A stretch of 64,000 bases of DNA from Pratylenchus scribneri (Eukaryota; Nematoda; Chromadorea; Rhabditida; Pratylenchidae): positions 1-64,000 of the forward strand of contig JAQSEB010000110.1 in NCBI GenBank assembly GCA_030063045.1, given 5' to 3'. The position numbers and the translations under genes are program-made. How positions within the stretch are numbered: the first letter of the stretch is position 1; each line of letters starts with the position of its first letter. The notes under the pieces were generated by a model. That model made no database searches. It had not been told where the DNA came from and saw only the letters and a program-made list of their open reading frames with translations. Shown in pieces: positions 35,838 to 46,341 of this stretch.

Positions 35838-36889
35838 GGCGCCTACCCAAAGCATCCAATGACCAAAGGATCCAATGCCCAAAGGATCCAATGCCCAAAG
35901 CATCCAATCCCCCAAAAATGACCAAAGCATCCAATACAAAGAAAATGACCAAAGAATCCAATGTCCAAAGCATCCAATCTCCCAAAAATGCCCATAAAAT
36001 CCAATTTTTATTTTTGCCATACAATTCCATTTAAAAATAAGCAAGTCATATACCAATCGATTCCTCTTGACAAGCTTCATCCTAATTTGGGCAAATTAAA
36101 TTATTATATGCTCATTAAAATAATTAATTTGGCAAAAACAATAATTGTTTTGTTCTAATGATATAGACAGAGGAAGGCATTGCCAATGTCAAAAAATTGT
36201 GCTAATAAATCGTGCCATTGCTTGGTAATAATATGCCATTGACAAAAATTGTGCCAAGGTAAAATAAGGCTGGACACCATCCAAATTCGGCTTGCCACAC
36301 CCCAATATCGGCATGCCATCATCAAAATACAACGTGAAAATGCTAATTAAATGTGTGCTAATGTCAATGAAAGGTGTGTCATTATGAAAAAGTCATGCCA
36401 CCATCAAGAGAAGCCGTTCAATCTGATAAATGTCCTGCCGTTTCGTCGATGGCACGTAGTTTTTGGTCGATGGTTTTTCGTCGTTGGCATGTGGTTTTCT
36501 TCAATGCCATATTCTAATTTCCCATTGGGATAACCTAATTAACCTTGGGCATCTCCTAATTCACTAATGGCAAAATAATTTTCGTGGAATAATAGATATA
36601 GCAAAATGGACATCAGATTCATGATCAGTGGCGAAAATTACCTAGGAACATATTTTTAAACTTGTTTAAGTCTAATTTTAAAAATTGGATGCTTTGGTCA
36701 TTTTTGGGTGTTGGATGCTTTGGTCATTTTTGGGGGATTGGATGCTTTGGGCATTTTTGAGGGATTGGATCCTTTGGACATTGGATGCTTTGGGCATTGG
36801 ATCCTTTGGTCATTTTCCTTGTATTGGATGCTTTGGTCCTTTTTGGGGGATTGGATCCTTTGGGCATTGGATCCTTTGGGTAGCCCCGA
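35838..36889. mobile_element. Foldback element with GCATCCAAT-array termini
   Basis: The left arm (35838-36003) is an array of about 16-22-bp units built on CCCAAAGCATCCAATG and GACCAAAGGATCCAATG. The right arm (36687-36889) is the same array inverted (ATTGGATGCTTTGGGCA and so on). Outermost bases are similar on both sides (GCCTACCC on the left, GGGTAGCC on the right). The 680-bp middle has no conserved frame. The arms encode repetitive Trp/Leu/Gly-rich frames, which are artefacts. Confidence 0.85.
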
Positions 36890-36995
36890 AAAATATATAT
36901 AAATTGTATTTGCAATTAAGATAAAATGATAAAAAAAATAATTTGTGACGGGTAAAATGAATTAGGCAATGTTGAAATGAGTGATGAGTAATGAG

Positions 36996-37290
36996 CAGAG
37001 TGACCGCATTACCGCGAAAATGCGACACTTTGCCGTATTGCAGCATTTTTAAAATTTCGTCAATTTTGCATAAAAAAGGCAAATTTTTTTTCGCTGCGCT
37101 ACGATTTTGGGCTAAAATTTTACTTTTTGCGACCATTTTCAATTTTTCACTGCGCTGCCATTTTTAGCAATTCCAAATTGATAAAAAAAGTGAAACCGAA
37201 TTTTTATCGAAATTTTAAGCATTTTAATAAAATATCCTTATTTTTGCCGCATTTTTGTTGGTCCATGCCGCATTTTCGGTCGCCCTGCTG
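36996..37290. mobile_element. hAT-type MITE with perfect 8-bp duplication
   Basis: The left end CAGAGTGACCGCA and right-end complement CAGCAGGGCGACCG are related terminal inverted repeats with a 3-nt gap. Both arms have GCGAAAATGCGAC or CGAAAATGCGGC further in. The perfect direct duplication GTAATGAG lies at 36988-36995 and 37291-37298. The interior has CGCTGCGC(T/C)A words like those in the element at 4047-5202. 295 bp, non-coding. Confidence 0.88.
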
Positions 37291-37487
37291 GTAATGAGAG
37301 AAAAGGAAATGAATAAATACTATATATTGGAGATAGAATGAAACGATTTAAAATGCCTTTCATAAGAATGCATTGAATTTTTGGTGTTATTCCATTAAAT
37401 TGTTCATCAAATCCGATTTTAAACCTTAATTTCATAAACAATGTAAAAAAAATTAATTAAAGTTAAAATTTATTTATTATTTTTCAG

Positions 37488-37987
37488 CAAAAAAATGTGA
37501 ATATTCTTCAAACCGATATACAATTGGGCAACAACCAAATTTTGAAGAGTACATTCTAAAGGTAAGAATTGAATTCTTTTCCTACATCATATTTCATATT
37601 TAGATTGACAATCTAGCATACACTACAAGCATTCATTAACTTCGCCGGATGTTTGATCAGTTTGGAGGAAATTTCAATGTTATTGTAAGCTCTTTTTCGC
37701 GATTAATTCAATCATATGCTGTTAATTGACAGCTTCCAAAAGATGGAAAAGATCGTTCTGGTACACAGAGTCGTGGATTTGGCTTTGTCCGCTTTTACAC
37801 GAAGGAAGATGCCGTAAGGGATAAAATTATTTAAAATACAAATATTATGCGAGATGTTTTTATAAAGGAATATGCATGTTCATGTCTTGATGGTACGCCG
37901 TTGAATGGACTGATTATGCGCGTTGGCGTTATAACATATCGATATCCACTAGAAGAAGTGATACATGGTGACTATTGGATAAATTAA
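37488..37987 (+). pseudogene. RRM protein fragment, 5'-truncated with a stop
   Basis: Four short exons (37488-37561, 37604-37684, 37733-37813, 37868-37987), with introns of 42, 48 and 54 nt, encode one RNA-recognition motif. It has RNP2-like IDNLAY, LRRMFDQFG, RNP1 RGFGFVRF, then KEDAEYA and LDGTPLNG. In the second exon the codon before LRRMF, usually a glutamate, is TAA (37637-37639), compatible with GAA to TAA. The first exon starts mid-codon and I find no upstream exon; a hAT MITE lies 200 bp upstream. I read it as a truncated, inactive copy of an RRM gene. A single base error could explain the stop but not the missing 5' end. Confidence 0.75.
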
Positions 37988-39081
37988 ATATGTATCAGTA
38001 AATAAACGATGGATAAAATCAAAAATACATTGATTTTAATTTACATTTCTCTTCTCTTATTTGAACATTCAACATGGCCTAATTCTCTCTAGCTATTTTT
38101 AAACCCTTTAAATAAATCAATTTTAAGAAAAAAAATAAATCTTCTCTACTCTCCTCTTTATTTAATGGCCATAAATATAGCTTTTACATTTACATCCTCT
38201 GATCGAATTTAATTATTATTTAATTGACTAACGGAATTTGAGTTGCATTTAAATTTTATTACTCCCAATCCATTAAATCAACAATCCGCTACACTATTTC
38301 TTTCAGCATTTTCTTAATGTCTTCTTTTCATTTTTAAAGCGAATAAAATATCTCCATTATGAATATAATTAATTTTTATCAACAATGAACATATTATTGG
38401 TTTCCATCGTTCAATTTGCAAAAACATTTTTTGCATCAATTTCCTCATATCATCCTTTAATTTGGTCTCCTCTATCAAGGGGATATTGCAATTCGCTTTG
38501 GACCATTTTAAGTACCTATTATTTTTTATGTTTGGAAAACGATTAGGAAAATTGCCTCGGGCTTATATATTCTTTCTTATGATGGAATTTGTGTTTACTG
38601 ATTTGAAAATTTGCCTTTAACGCAATAATATTTAAAAATCTTTGGTCCCAATACAAATATTGTCGATGAAAATTTGATTGATGAAGGCATATAGCTAAAT
38701 AATGAATTGAGCAAACAAACTCATTTGAGATTTGTTGGCCACCTTCGTAGAGACTTATACCACTTTCTCCATTATTTGTTATTTCTTCTCTCTTCACTTG
38801 GCTTTGTTTTCATCGACTTTTCTTTAAATTTTTGTACATAGAGATTTTAGTGACATTAGAATTAGACTAAACAAAATAGTATTGTTAATTTGTTTTTGAA
38901 TATATATATAAATATATTTATTTTTAGATCTAAATTTTTTTCCATATTTCCATCCTAATATCATTTAGATGGATTAATTTAGAGCAAAATGAATTTAGAG
39001 AATGCTTCTCCACAAAATATTCATATTGATAATAATGGTCAAATTGAATATTAATTTAAAATTGAAATGTAATTTAATTAG
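37988..39081. other. A+T-rich stretch without a supported gene
   Basis: No frame with coding character and no repeat beyond TA-rich runs near 38900. Confidence 0.5.
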
Positions 39082-39226
39082 ATCAAAAAGAGGAAGAAGA
39101 AATGTATGATGAGAAGACGAAGATGATGATGTAGAAGAGAATAATGAAGAAGATGAAGCACAAATGGAAGATAATGAAGATGAGGATGAGGATGAAAAAG
39201 ATGACGATGATGAAGATGAGGATGAT

Positions 39227-39844
39227 AGCAATCGTAAAGAATCCGCATCGCAAATTTTTTTTCGATTTTCTCCCTTATAATACCGTTTTTAGAGGTAATC
39301 GAAGTTGGGGAGTTCGAATCTGACGTGCATTTTGTCATAATTTTTCTTAGTAATAAAATGTCAACTTTTATCAAGAAAATCCAGAGGAGGACCAAGGGAA
39401 TTTTTGGTGAAAATTTTTACAAAGCCTATATATTTAGCTCAATCGAAGCAGCTCGGCAAGCTGAATCGAATGGTACCATGATTAATAGCTAAAATTCAAT
39501 TATTATGAAGTTAAAGTTCAAAATACCTTACCATGGAGAACATTTCTTATGGCCATAACTTGCCAATAATTGAATTTTAGCTAATAATCATGGCCATTCG
39601 ATTTGACTTGCTGAGCTGCATCGATAGAGATATTATATATTGGCTATGTAAAAATTTTAATCAAAAATGCCATTGATTGCCCTTTTACTTTTTCTTTGTA
39701 AAAGTCGGCATTACCTTACCAAGATATGAAGTTATGATAAAAAAGCACACTGATTCGAAATCCCCGAATTCGATTACCCCTAGAAATGAATTTTTAGGCA
39801 AAAAATGGAATGAAAATTAGGGATGCGGATTCTCTACGATTGCC
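39227..39844. mobile_element. Inverted-repeat MITE, copy 2 of the 8229 family
   Basis: Ends (A)GCAATCGTAAAGAATCCGC and mirrored GCGGATTCTCTACGATTGCC, with the same internal arms as 8229-8830 (GGTAATCGAAGTTGGGG..., CTTACCAAGATATG...). Flanking octamers AGGATGAT and ACGATGAT match at seven of eight. It is inserted in the Asp/Glu-encoding GATGAT run of the zinc-finger gene. Confidence 0.85.
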
Positions 39845-40524
39845 ACGATGATGATGATGATGAAAAAGATGAAGAAGAAGACGAAGATGAAGATGATGAA
39901 CCCGATTTCATGGATAATTCGGGCAAATGCTGGGAATTTGCGTGCAAAATTGCGAATGAAAAACATTTGAAGGAATGGTGCCATAAAATGGGTGGAATGA
40001 TTGTTGAAAAGCAGGAAAAATTGACTCAACAATTCCATTGCCCGCTCAAAGAATGCCAAAGTCGTGTTCAATTATTTACACACGAAATCAACACAATCAT
40101 GGAATGGAAAATGTGAAAAATATTCGGAAAAGGCATGAAGAAAAAGTAAATCATTTATAAAATTTTATTTTAATTTTTTTACAACTTGCAGATAAATCCG
40201 CTATCACCGGTATTTGAACAAGAAGATTATGTGGATCGTTTTGACAAATTATGGTCTTTCCATGCTAACACTGGCAAACAAATTTCTCAACCGAATATTT
40301 TTCGCAAAAAATTTGGCTTTAAAATTCATAGAACTAACACAACAACTTTAAATCTATATTGCACAAAGAAAAAGCTTGCTTTTGGTGAAAGATGTCCATT
40401 TGTTGGAATTTATTTGATGTCCAATGGATGCTTATATGTCCGGGGAAAACATGAACACAGGCAAAGAGGGGTGGGTATTTTGTTGGAGGGAGAAGGATTT
40501 TATTCAAAATTAAATGAGCTATAT

Positions 40525-40938
40525 ATGTTACAGCGAATATTTGGAAATATGTGTATTCTCGGAAATACGCAGGTAGATGGGTTAGCGAATTTTGGAAATC
40601 TCTGCTTCTAGGCATCGTACAGACTCGTGAGTAGGCTCATTCGACTCGGCATAGTCGATTTACTATATGAAATTTCAATTTCAGACCATTAGCCCTTAGC
40701 CCTTAAAACCCTATCCCTAGCTCCTAAAACCCATGCCGCCTGAAACTAACCCTAACCACAGCCCCTAAACCGGTCTGAAATCGAAATTTCATATAGTAAA
40801 TATACCATGCCGAATTGAATGAGCCTACTCACGAGTCTATACGATGTCTAGAAGCTTAGATTTTCAAAATTCGCTAACCCAATTGCCCAGCGATTAGCGA
40901 ATTCCGGAAATCGCTAATTTCCAATATTCTCTGTTACA
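40525..40938. mobile_element. Inverted-repeat element in the zinc-finger gene
   Basis: Long mirrored arms of about 185 bp: TGTTACAGCGAATATTTGG on the left and CCAATATTCTCTGTTACA on the right. Then come GTTAGCGAATTTTG, CTTCTAG(G/A)CATCGTA, ACTCGTGAGTAGGCTCATTC and TATATGAAATTTC. The centre is a degenerate CCCTAA/CCCTTAGCCC tract. The element sits in a TATA-rich target between modules 2 and 3. Confidence 0.85.
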
Positions 40939-41236
40939 TATATATAGAAAACACCACAAAATGTTGGCGATGATTACGTGGATCGTCATGGCAAAACGTG
41001 GACTTTTCATGCGAAAATTAGCAAACAACGCATTCTATGCGAGTTATGGCACAACAAATTTGGCTTCTCCACAATTGTACATAATCAATCAACCGTGAAT
41101 TTGTATTGTCATAAGCGAACGAAGAAGGCGGAAGATGCAAATTTCGTGGAATTTATATCAAAGAGAATGTACGTTTATATATCCGTGCAAAACATGAACA
41201 CAAATAAAGAGTAAAAATGAATTGTACAATTTCAAT

Positions 41237-41322
41237 GTATTTTTATATTTTTTTATTTTATACAATCCATCGAACTAGTATTTTTATATTTTTTTATTTT
41301 ATATCCAATCCATCGAACTATA
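41237..41322. repeat. Two tandem copies of a ~42-bp unit
   Basis: TATTTTTATATTTTTTTATT followed by a tract ending CAATCCATCGAACTA is repeated twice with a 2-nt difference. No other content seen in 41208-41860. Confidence 0.8.
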
Positions 41323-41924
41323 TTCATCAACAAATCATAATAAAATAAAAATGGAATGGTGAATGTGATATTCAGTGACGGCATCAATTTTTAGTCCTTT
41401 ATTATTATTATTAGCTTACTAAAAATAACAAAGCATTTTCCTCCAAAAATTTTAAATTATTCTACTCAGACATTTAATTTTTTAAAAGTTGAATTTCCTA
41501 AAATTAAAATAGGCCTATTTGGAGGACACTTTGGGCTTTCAAATGATTTATCTCCTTTCTAAATTGATTGCTTCCTGGATTAATTATTGCCAAAAGAAGA
41601 ACATTGAAAAAATATGAGTCGGCCGTTGAGATGCCTATTCTCATTGATTTGCATGCAAAAAATCTCCAGAATTAATAACCTACTCCTATGTCCTATATTT
41701 AATTCCTCAAAAGAGCATGAAAATATTTTTTTAATATGAATAAATTAAAAAGAAAAGAAGAAAAAAATTAAAATATCAAGCATTAATAAATAATATAAAA
41801 AATAAATTTGAAAAAATTAGGGGTTCCAGCAGCTGTCCAAGTATTTGTTTTATTTTGCTTTTCTAGCAATTGACAAGCCGGAGGCTAAATGCCATGAAGG
41901 CGAAATGCCCTTGAGCGTCATCAA

Positions 41925-42118
41925 CCATTGTTTTGAGAGGCACCAATTTACGATATCGATATGTGATTGATGTCATTGTCATTTTAATTTAAATAAATAT
42001 AAAAATGATAGTGATGAAAGCAGATAAATTGTTCCCTAAAGAAGGAATACCCTTTAATTTCTGCCTTTGGGCATCAATCAAAAAATGACTGCTCAATTAA
42101 TGCATTTATCCGTTTATT
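41925..42118. repeat. Dispersed repeat, copy 1 of 2-3
   Basis: Shares long similarity with 49784-49953: ATTTACGATATCGAT, GATAGTGATGAAA, GCAGATAAATTGTTCCC, CTGCCTTTGGGCATCAATC and TTTATCCGTTTAT. Its upstream part (TTGTTTTGAGAGGCACCAAT, with a GAAATGCCCTTGAGCGTCAT-like neighbour) also recurs at about 44770-44840. No terminal inverted repeats or frame. Its origin is unknown. Confidence 0.75.
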
Positions 42119-42493
42119 TAAAAAAATTTTATTGCTTTCTTTTAATTTGAATGAATTAATTTTTTTATTGAAGTAAGCAAAATTAACCATATCCCTCACC
42201 GGTCGGATGTGGTTGGAGAAAATTTTCTTGAGGAAATTTTATGTATTTTTAATTTCCTTATTCGGTTTTAGGATCACAATTTGAATTAAATTATTAATTA
42301 TTATTATTAAATTTTTATCATTTTGGAATTCTAAAATTATTAAAAAAATATTTTAATTGAAATATATAATTTCACAATATTTAATTAATATGACAATATT
42401 TTAATTATAATAACGAAATATATTATATCAAAAAATGTTTTATAAATTTAAAAAATTTATAAATTTATAGAAAATTTCAATTCATTTTATTTT

Positions 42494-44179
42494 TCAAGCT
42501 TTTTTCTCCTTCTTCCCTCCCTTTTTCATCGAATCCAGCAAATCGAGCATTTCCTTTCGATCCGCTTTCCCATCTCCATCTCCATTTTTGTCAGCATCAC
42601 GGACAAAATATTTAAACATTTGCAAATTTATCGGAAGGTCCACAAATTGCTTTGTGGTGATGGATCCATCCTTAAAATAAAATATAAATAGAATTTTGTT
42701 ACATAAAAATTAAAACAATCAATCTATTTGATTAATGTTTAATTCCGCCTGTTTTTAAGTGAGTTTTAATTCATGTTCTGATTTTAATTAATTTTCCGTC
42801 CGTTCTGATTTTTAATTCCGCTTATTCTGATTTATTAATTCTGCCTGTTCTGATTTTAAATAATTCCAATCTGCATGTTCTGCTTTTAATTTATTTTTAA
42901 TTTCCGCATTTTTTAGACAAAATAAATTTAAATAAATACATCTATCAACAGTTAAAACTTCATTTCCTTTTTACTAATTTCACGCAAAATACAAATATTT
43001 TGCACTTTAATATCAAACCTTACCTCATTTTCTGCATAAAATTGTGCAACTTGATAAAACAAAAAGCTCCCATAAAGGTCTTCAAAATTTTCCATATGTG
43101 ATTCTCCTCTCATAGCTGCCTGCATTTTATTGACTTTTGCCACAAGTTTTTCAGCCATCTAAAAGAGTTCCATAATAAATTGGCATTATCCTACCCAAGC
43201 TAGCAATCACTCAAAATTGAGAATACAATTTTATAATTTTTGGTGAAGAGACTTATAACCGAAAAAACCTTAAATTTAACGGTATAAGCTTTACGGTCTT
43301 CATTTTAAATTATTTTTCTTAAATATGATGCAAAATAAAGATTCAACCTATGAAGATGAAGATGGATTCAATAAACTATTCTATTCCTATAAACAAATTT
43401 TTGTCAAAAAACTCTGACAATTACTGACGCCAATTGCGGACAAAACGGTTTGCTGTTGCCCGTGGTGTTAAAGCAGATGTGGATTGTTTATAGCATTTTA
43501 TTAGGCATAAAATTAGTTACAAAATGATATCAAAGCATTGTCCGATGTTAAATCCGAATTATGACCAAAAATGCACAGAAACGCAATTTTAATTAACGGT
43601 TTTTTAACCATAACTCACTCAGTGAATATTTACTATTGATAATGCGTTTGATATTTTTTTAGATAATTTTATGCCGGATGATATATTATATATATTTATT
43701 CTGCTGCAGCATCACCTTCTACACTAGATTATTTCATCCAAATTGTGCCGCAATCGCAATTTTCATACCGTCTTTTTGGTCCCCCTATATTGCTTTATTT
43801 AAATGTCGACAATATCTCACCTGGTCCATCGGAAAAGCTTTGAGATCAAAACCTAAGAAGTTTTCCAACAATTTGCTTCTTTCCAACATATCCACTTTTC
43901 CATCCCCATTTTGGTCAGCTTTTGGGAAATAATTAATTGCAATTTTGTACTCATTTTCCAGGAATTGGTCGATCTCTTCTACCGAGATGCCGCCATCCTG
44001 TAAGGAAATATTTTTTATAATAACACATTTTATATAATTTTTTCAAAATAAAAAAAGAAAAATGTTTTTACCATTGGTTCACGGTCAAAGGAGTTGACCA
44101 TAAATTCCACTTTGTTCGGTCGAAAATGGAATGATGCAATTGTCGGCAAAATGATTAGAAGAATTATTAATTTATTCAT
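42494..44179 (-). CDS. Secreted EF-hand calcium-binding protein
   Basis: Exons 44072-44179, 43821-43997, 43024-43158 and 42494-42670 total 597 nt, 198 aa. The ATG at 44179 opens a signal peptide (MNKLIILLIILPTIASF), so the protein probably acts in the secretory pathway or outside the cell. One canonical EF-hand loop is DQNGDGKVDMLE in exon 2, at about residues 63-74. A second, near residue 166, reads DADKNGDGDGKADRKE. It has two extra residues (DG) from a duplicated GGAGAT, so its calcium-ligand spacing is off. The C-terminus is Lys-rich and lacks an ER-retention signal. A DGG/DGS motif opens exons 2 and 4, suggesting two paired EF-hand halves of which the first members are degenerate. Intron 2 carries a MITE. 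Confidence 0.85.
43434..43753. mobile_element. Inverted-repeat MITE in EF-hand gene intron 2
   Basis: TTGCGGACAAAACGGTTTGC on the left faces ...TGTGCCGCAA on the right. Both arms contain TTATAGCATTTTATTAGGCAT or its complement-like ATAATTTTATGCCGGAT. Closely related to 55413-55745. No target duplication identified. Confidence 0.75.
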
Positions 44180-45309
44180 TTTTGTATAACAAATTTTATT
44201 ATTCAAAAGTGAAATGGAATTTGGAAACAGGACAAATTTTGAATGAATACAAATAAAAGAAATGTGAAATCCTGGATGCATATATAAGCCCCTCATCCAA
44301 TAATCTTGCGTTCTCATCAAACAGGGTTGAACGACTTTTTTTGCACACTCGGAAAAAATTGCTGCTGCCCATACATTCCTTTTTTCATATCCTTCTTTTT
44401 TGCATCAGATAATTGTAGTTGGCAGTGAAAATACTGAATATGAAATGAAAAGCAGTCCACACATACACATCCTGATTTATCCACTACCAGCAGCAGATGC
44501 AGATTTGAAGATAATTGGAAAAATGTGCAAAAAATGAAAAAAATAGACGATGAAACATAAGCGGAATGTAACGGCAATTTGAACGCACAAACTGGTTGGA
44601 TTTCAACGGCAATTTGCGAGGAGTAAAAATAAAAATTCTAATCCTTCCCGTTCCCATGTCAATTTTTATTAAATTAAAATAATAATCTGACATAAATAAA
44701 ATTAAAACAATAAATATTTAATTTAGTATGAAAAATAATTTTGAAAACATTTGAGGGGCTCAGCCGGCTTCATTTCATCAAGAAGAGGCAATTCGCTTTG
44801 GTCATGAGCGTGTCAACCTTTGTTTTGAGAGGCACCAATTTAAATAATTAATTAATTAATTCGATATAATCAATTTATAAATAATAAATTAAAAGCATAA
44901 AATGGATGTCAATTTAGAATATATGAATTCTGCCTGAATGGGTGCGTGCCCTGCCATGGTGTGCGGCCGCTTTACAAAAAATTTATCCATTTAAGATATT
45001 TTTTCCAAACAGGTTTTTGTCTATTAAACTTAAACTTAATCAAAATGAAATAAAAATGGTTCCAATGAATTCTGAAGGTTTAATTACCCAATGGAACTTT
45101 TTTGTTAAATTTATTCCCCGATTTCTTCATCATTTCCAATTCCATCCATCTACTCTTCCAATTTTCCATTTTCACTTTCCATTCAATCGTTCATCAGCAT
45201 TCTCTATTCCCTATAGCCCTTTGGGGTCATTTGGGTGGTATCATTTTTTATTGAGACAGGTCAACATAAATCGATGGCAACGGACGGCCTCCTCCATCTT
45301 ATTGGACCC
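44180..45309. other. Region upstream of the EF-hand gene
   Basis: The immediate 5' flank of the EF-hand gene, about 44770-44840 with a partial copy of the dispersed repeat at 41925, and a pyrimidine-rich stretch at 45115-45230. An 86-codon minus frame at 44317-44577 starts hydrophobic but has no supporting feature, and I do not call it. Confidence 0.45.
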
Positions 45310-45926
45310 CGGAAGCCGTAGTAAAAGAATCGTTGGGATTTACCATTGGTGTTTACCAAGATAAATGCCCTTTGATTTCGTAGTAAAAGGAGTCCCAATG
45401 ATTTCGTTGTTTTCCCAATGAATTTTATTTTGTTTTAATTTTATAAATAGAGTCTATTAATTTTAAAAATATTTTTACTTCCATAGGAATATGTAAAAAA
45501 ATTCGGGCTTTCTTATGAACCTAAAATTGATCTTTAAAAATAGTTTAAAAATATTAAACGTGGCCAAAAAATTAAAATTTTTATATGGGAAGATAGAGCA
45601 GAGTCTTTTCTATTAGAAAACATTTTTACCTTAATTTTATAATTTAATATGCAAATTTTTGTTAGGACTCTAAAATCGTTGGGAAAATGTTTTTTCGACT
45701 AAAGGGCGTTGTGGAAAATCATTGGGATTCACCAACGATTTCCCTCTTAAAAAACCAATGGTTTTTTCTTTTACTATCACCCAAAATTAATCTTGGTATT
45801 TCCCAACGAAAATTGTTGGTAAATCCCAATGAAATCATTGGGAGTTCTTTTACTACGAATTGTTGGGATATCCCATCAAAATCATTGGTGAATACCAATG
45901 TTTCCTTTCTTTTACTACGGCTTCCG
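45310..45926. mobile_element. Foldback element, CGGAAGCCGTAGTAAAAGAA termini
   Basis: CGGAAGCCGTAGTAAAAGAA at 45310 is mirrored by TTCTTTTACTACGGCTTCCG at 45907-45926. Each arm then repeats the words GTAGTAAAAG, ATTGGGATTTACCA and CCCAATGATTTC several times in both orientations. The middle is A+T-rich. Only ATTG is shared between the two flanks, so no target duplication is claimed. Confidence 0.85.
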
Positions 45927-46341
45927 ATTGCCGATTCTATAGGGGGAGGGAGAGAAATGGCCCAATGGAGGGGGAGGGGATCATGTTTTGTGGGAATGGA
46001 AGTGGAAGTCATTTTCATTTCCATACCCTTTATTCTCCGATTTTACATTCCAAATTCCCATGGATCTAGCTCTGGGCAATCCGGGCCTTATTTATCTTTT
46101 TATTTAAAGCCAATGCTAATTTTCATTTCTTTTCCAATTTTTGACCTTTTAAGGAGCGCCAAACTCTCAAATCATATTTTTCGGGGTTTAGTCTAAAGTC
46201 AAATTGATTTGATGCAGAGTAAAATGAAAATATTATGATCAATAAGTTCAAACAAAATTGCATCTTCTAATGAACTAATCCTCATAGAAATCATTTAAAA
46301 ATATTAATTTTAGAAGACAGAAATATTAATTATTAAAAGCG
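45927..46341. other. Short intergenic region 5' of the coiled-coil gene
   Basis: G+C is somewhat higher to about 46090, then A+T-rich to the ATG at 46342. I see no gene. Confidence 0.45.

Larger units (their letters stand above)
39082..41207 (+). pseudogene. Decaying three-module C2HxH (FLYWCH-like) zinc-finger gene
   Basis: An acidic Asp/Glu-run segment (39082-39226 and 39847-39905) is followed by three related modules of the form W-x-F ... L-x-C ... C ... H-x-H: 39911-40093, 40222-40467 and 40977-41207. Module 2 is intact (LWSF, LYC, RCP, KHEH). Module 1 has the HNH ending (RNQHNHG) only after removing a CA from the ACACAC at about 40077-40082. Module 3 has RCKF and AKHEHK in a different frame from its first half, so an indel lies near 41125-41130. 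The acidic region also shifts frame near 39100. Two MITEs (39227-39844 and 40525-40938) interrupt it. The pattern resembles FLYWCH/WRKY-GCM1 DNA-binding fingers. The gene is clearly broken. Confidence 0.65.

Noticed and set aside
35811..36924. Trp/Leu/Gly-rich repetitive frames
   Set aside because: They arise from the GCATCCAAT arrays in the arms of a foldback element and appear on both strands.
44317..44577. 86-codon minus-strand frame with hydrophobic start
   Set aside because: It precedes the EF-hand gene on the same strand but has no acceptor, no clear signal-peptide cleavage region and no conserved feature.
44942..45364. 140-codon plus-strand frame
   Set aside because: Pyrimidine-rich region gives a Phe/Pro/His-rich translation without domain or splice-linked neighbours, and it ends in the foldback terminus at 45310.
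45687..46196. 169-codon plus-strand frame
   Set aside because: Its first half is the inverted arm of the foldback element 45310-45926. The rest has no coding signature.
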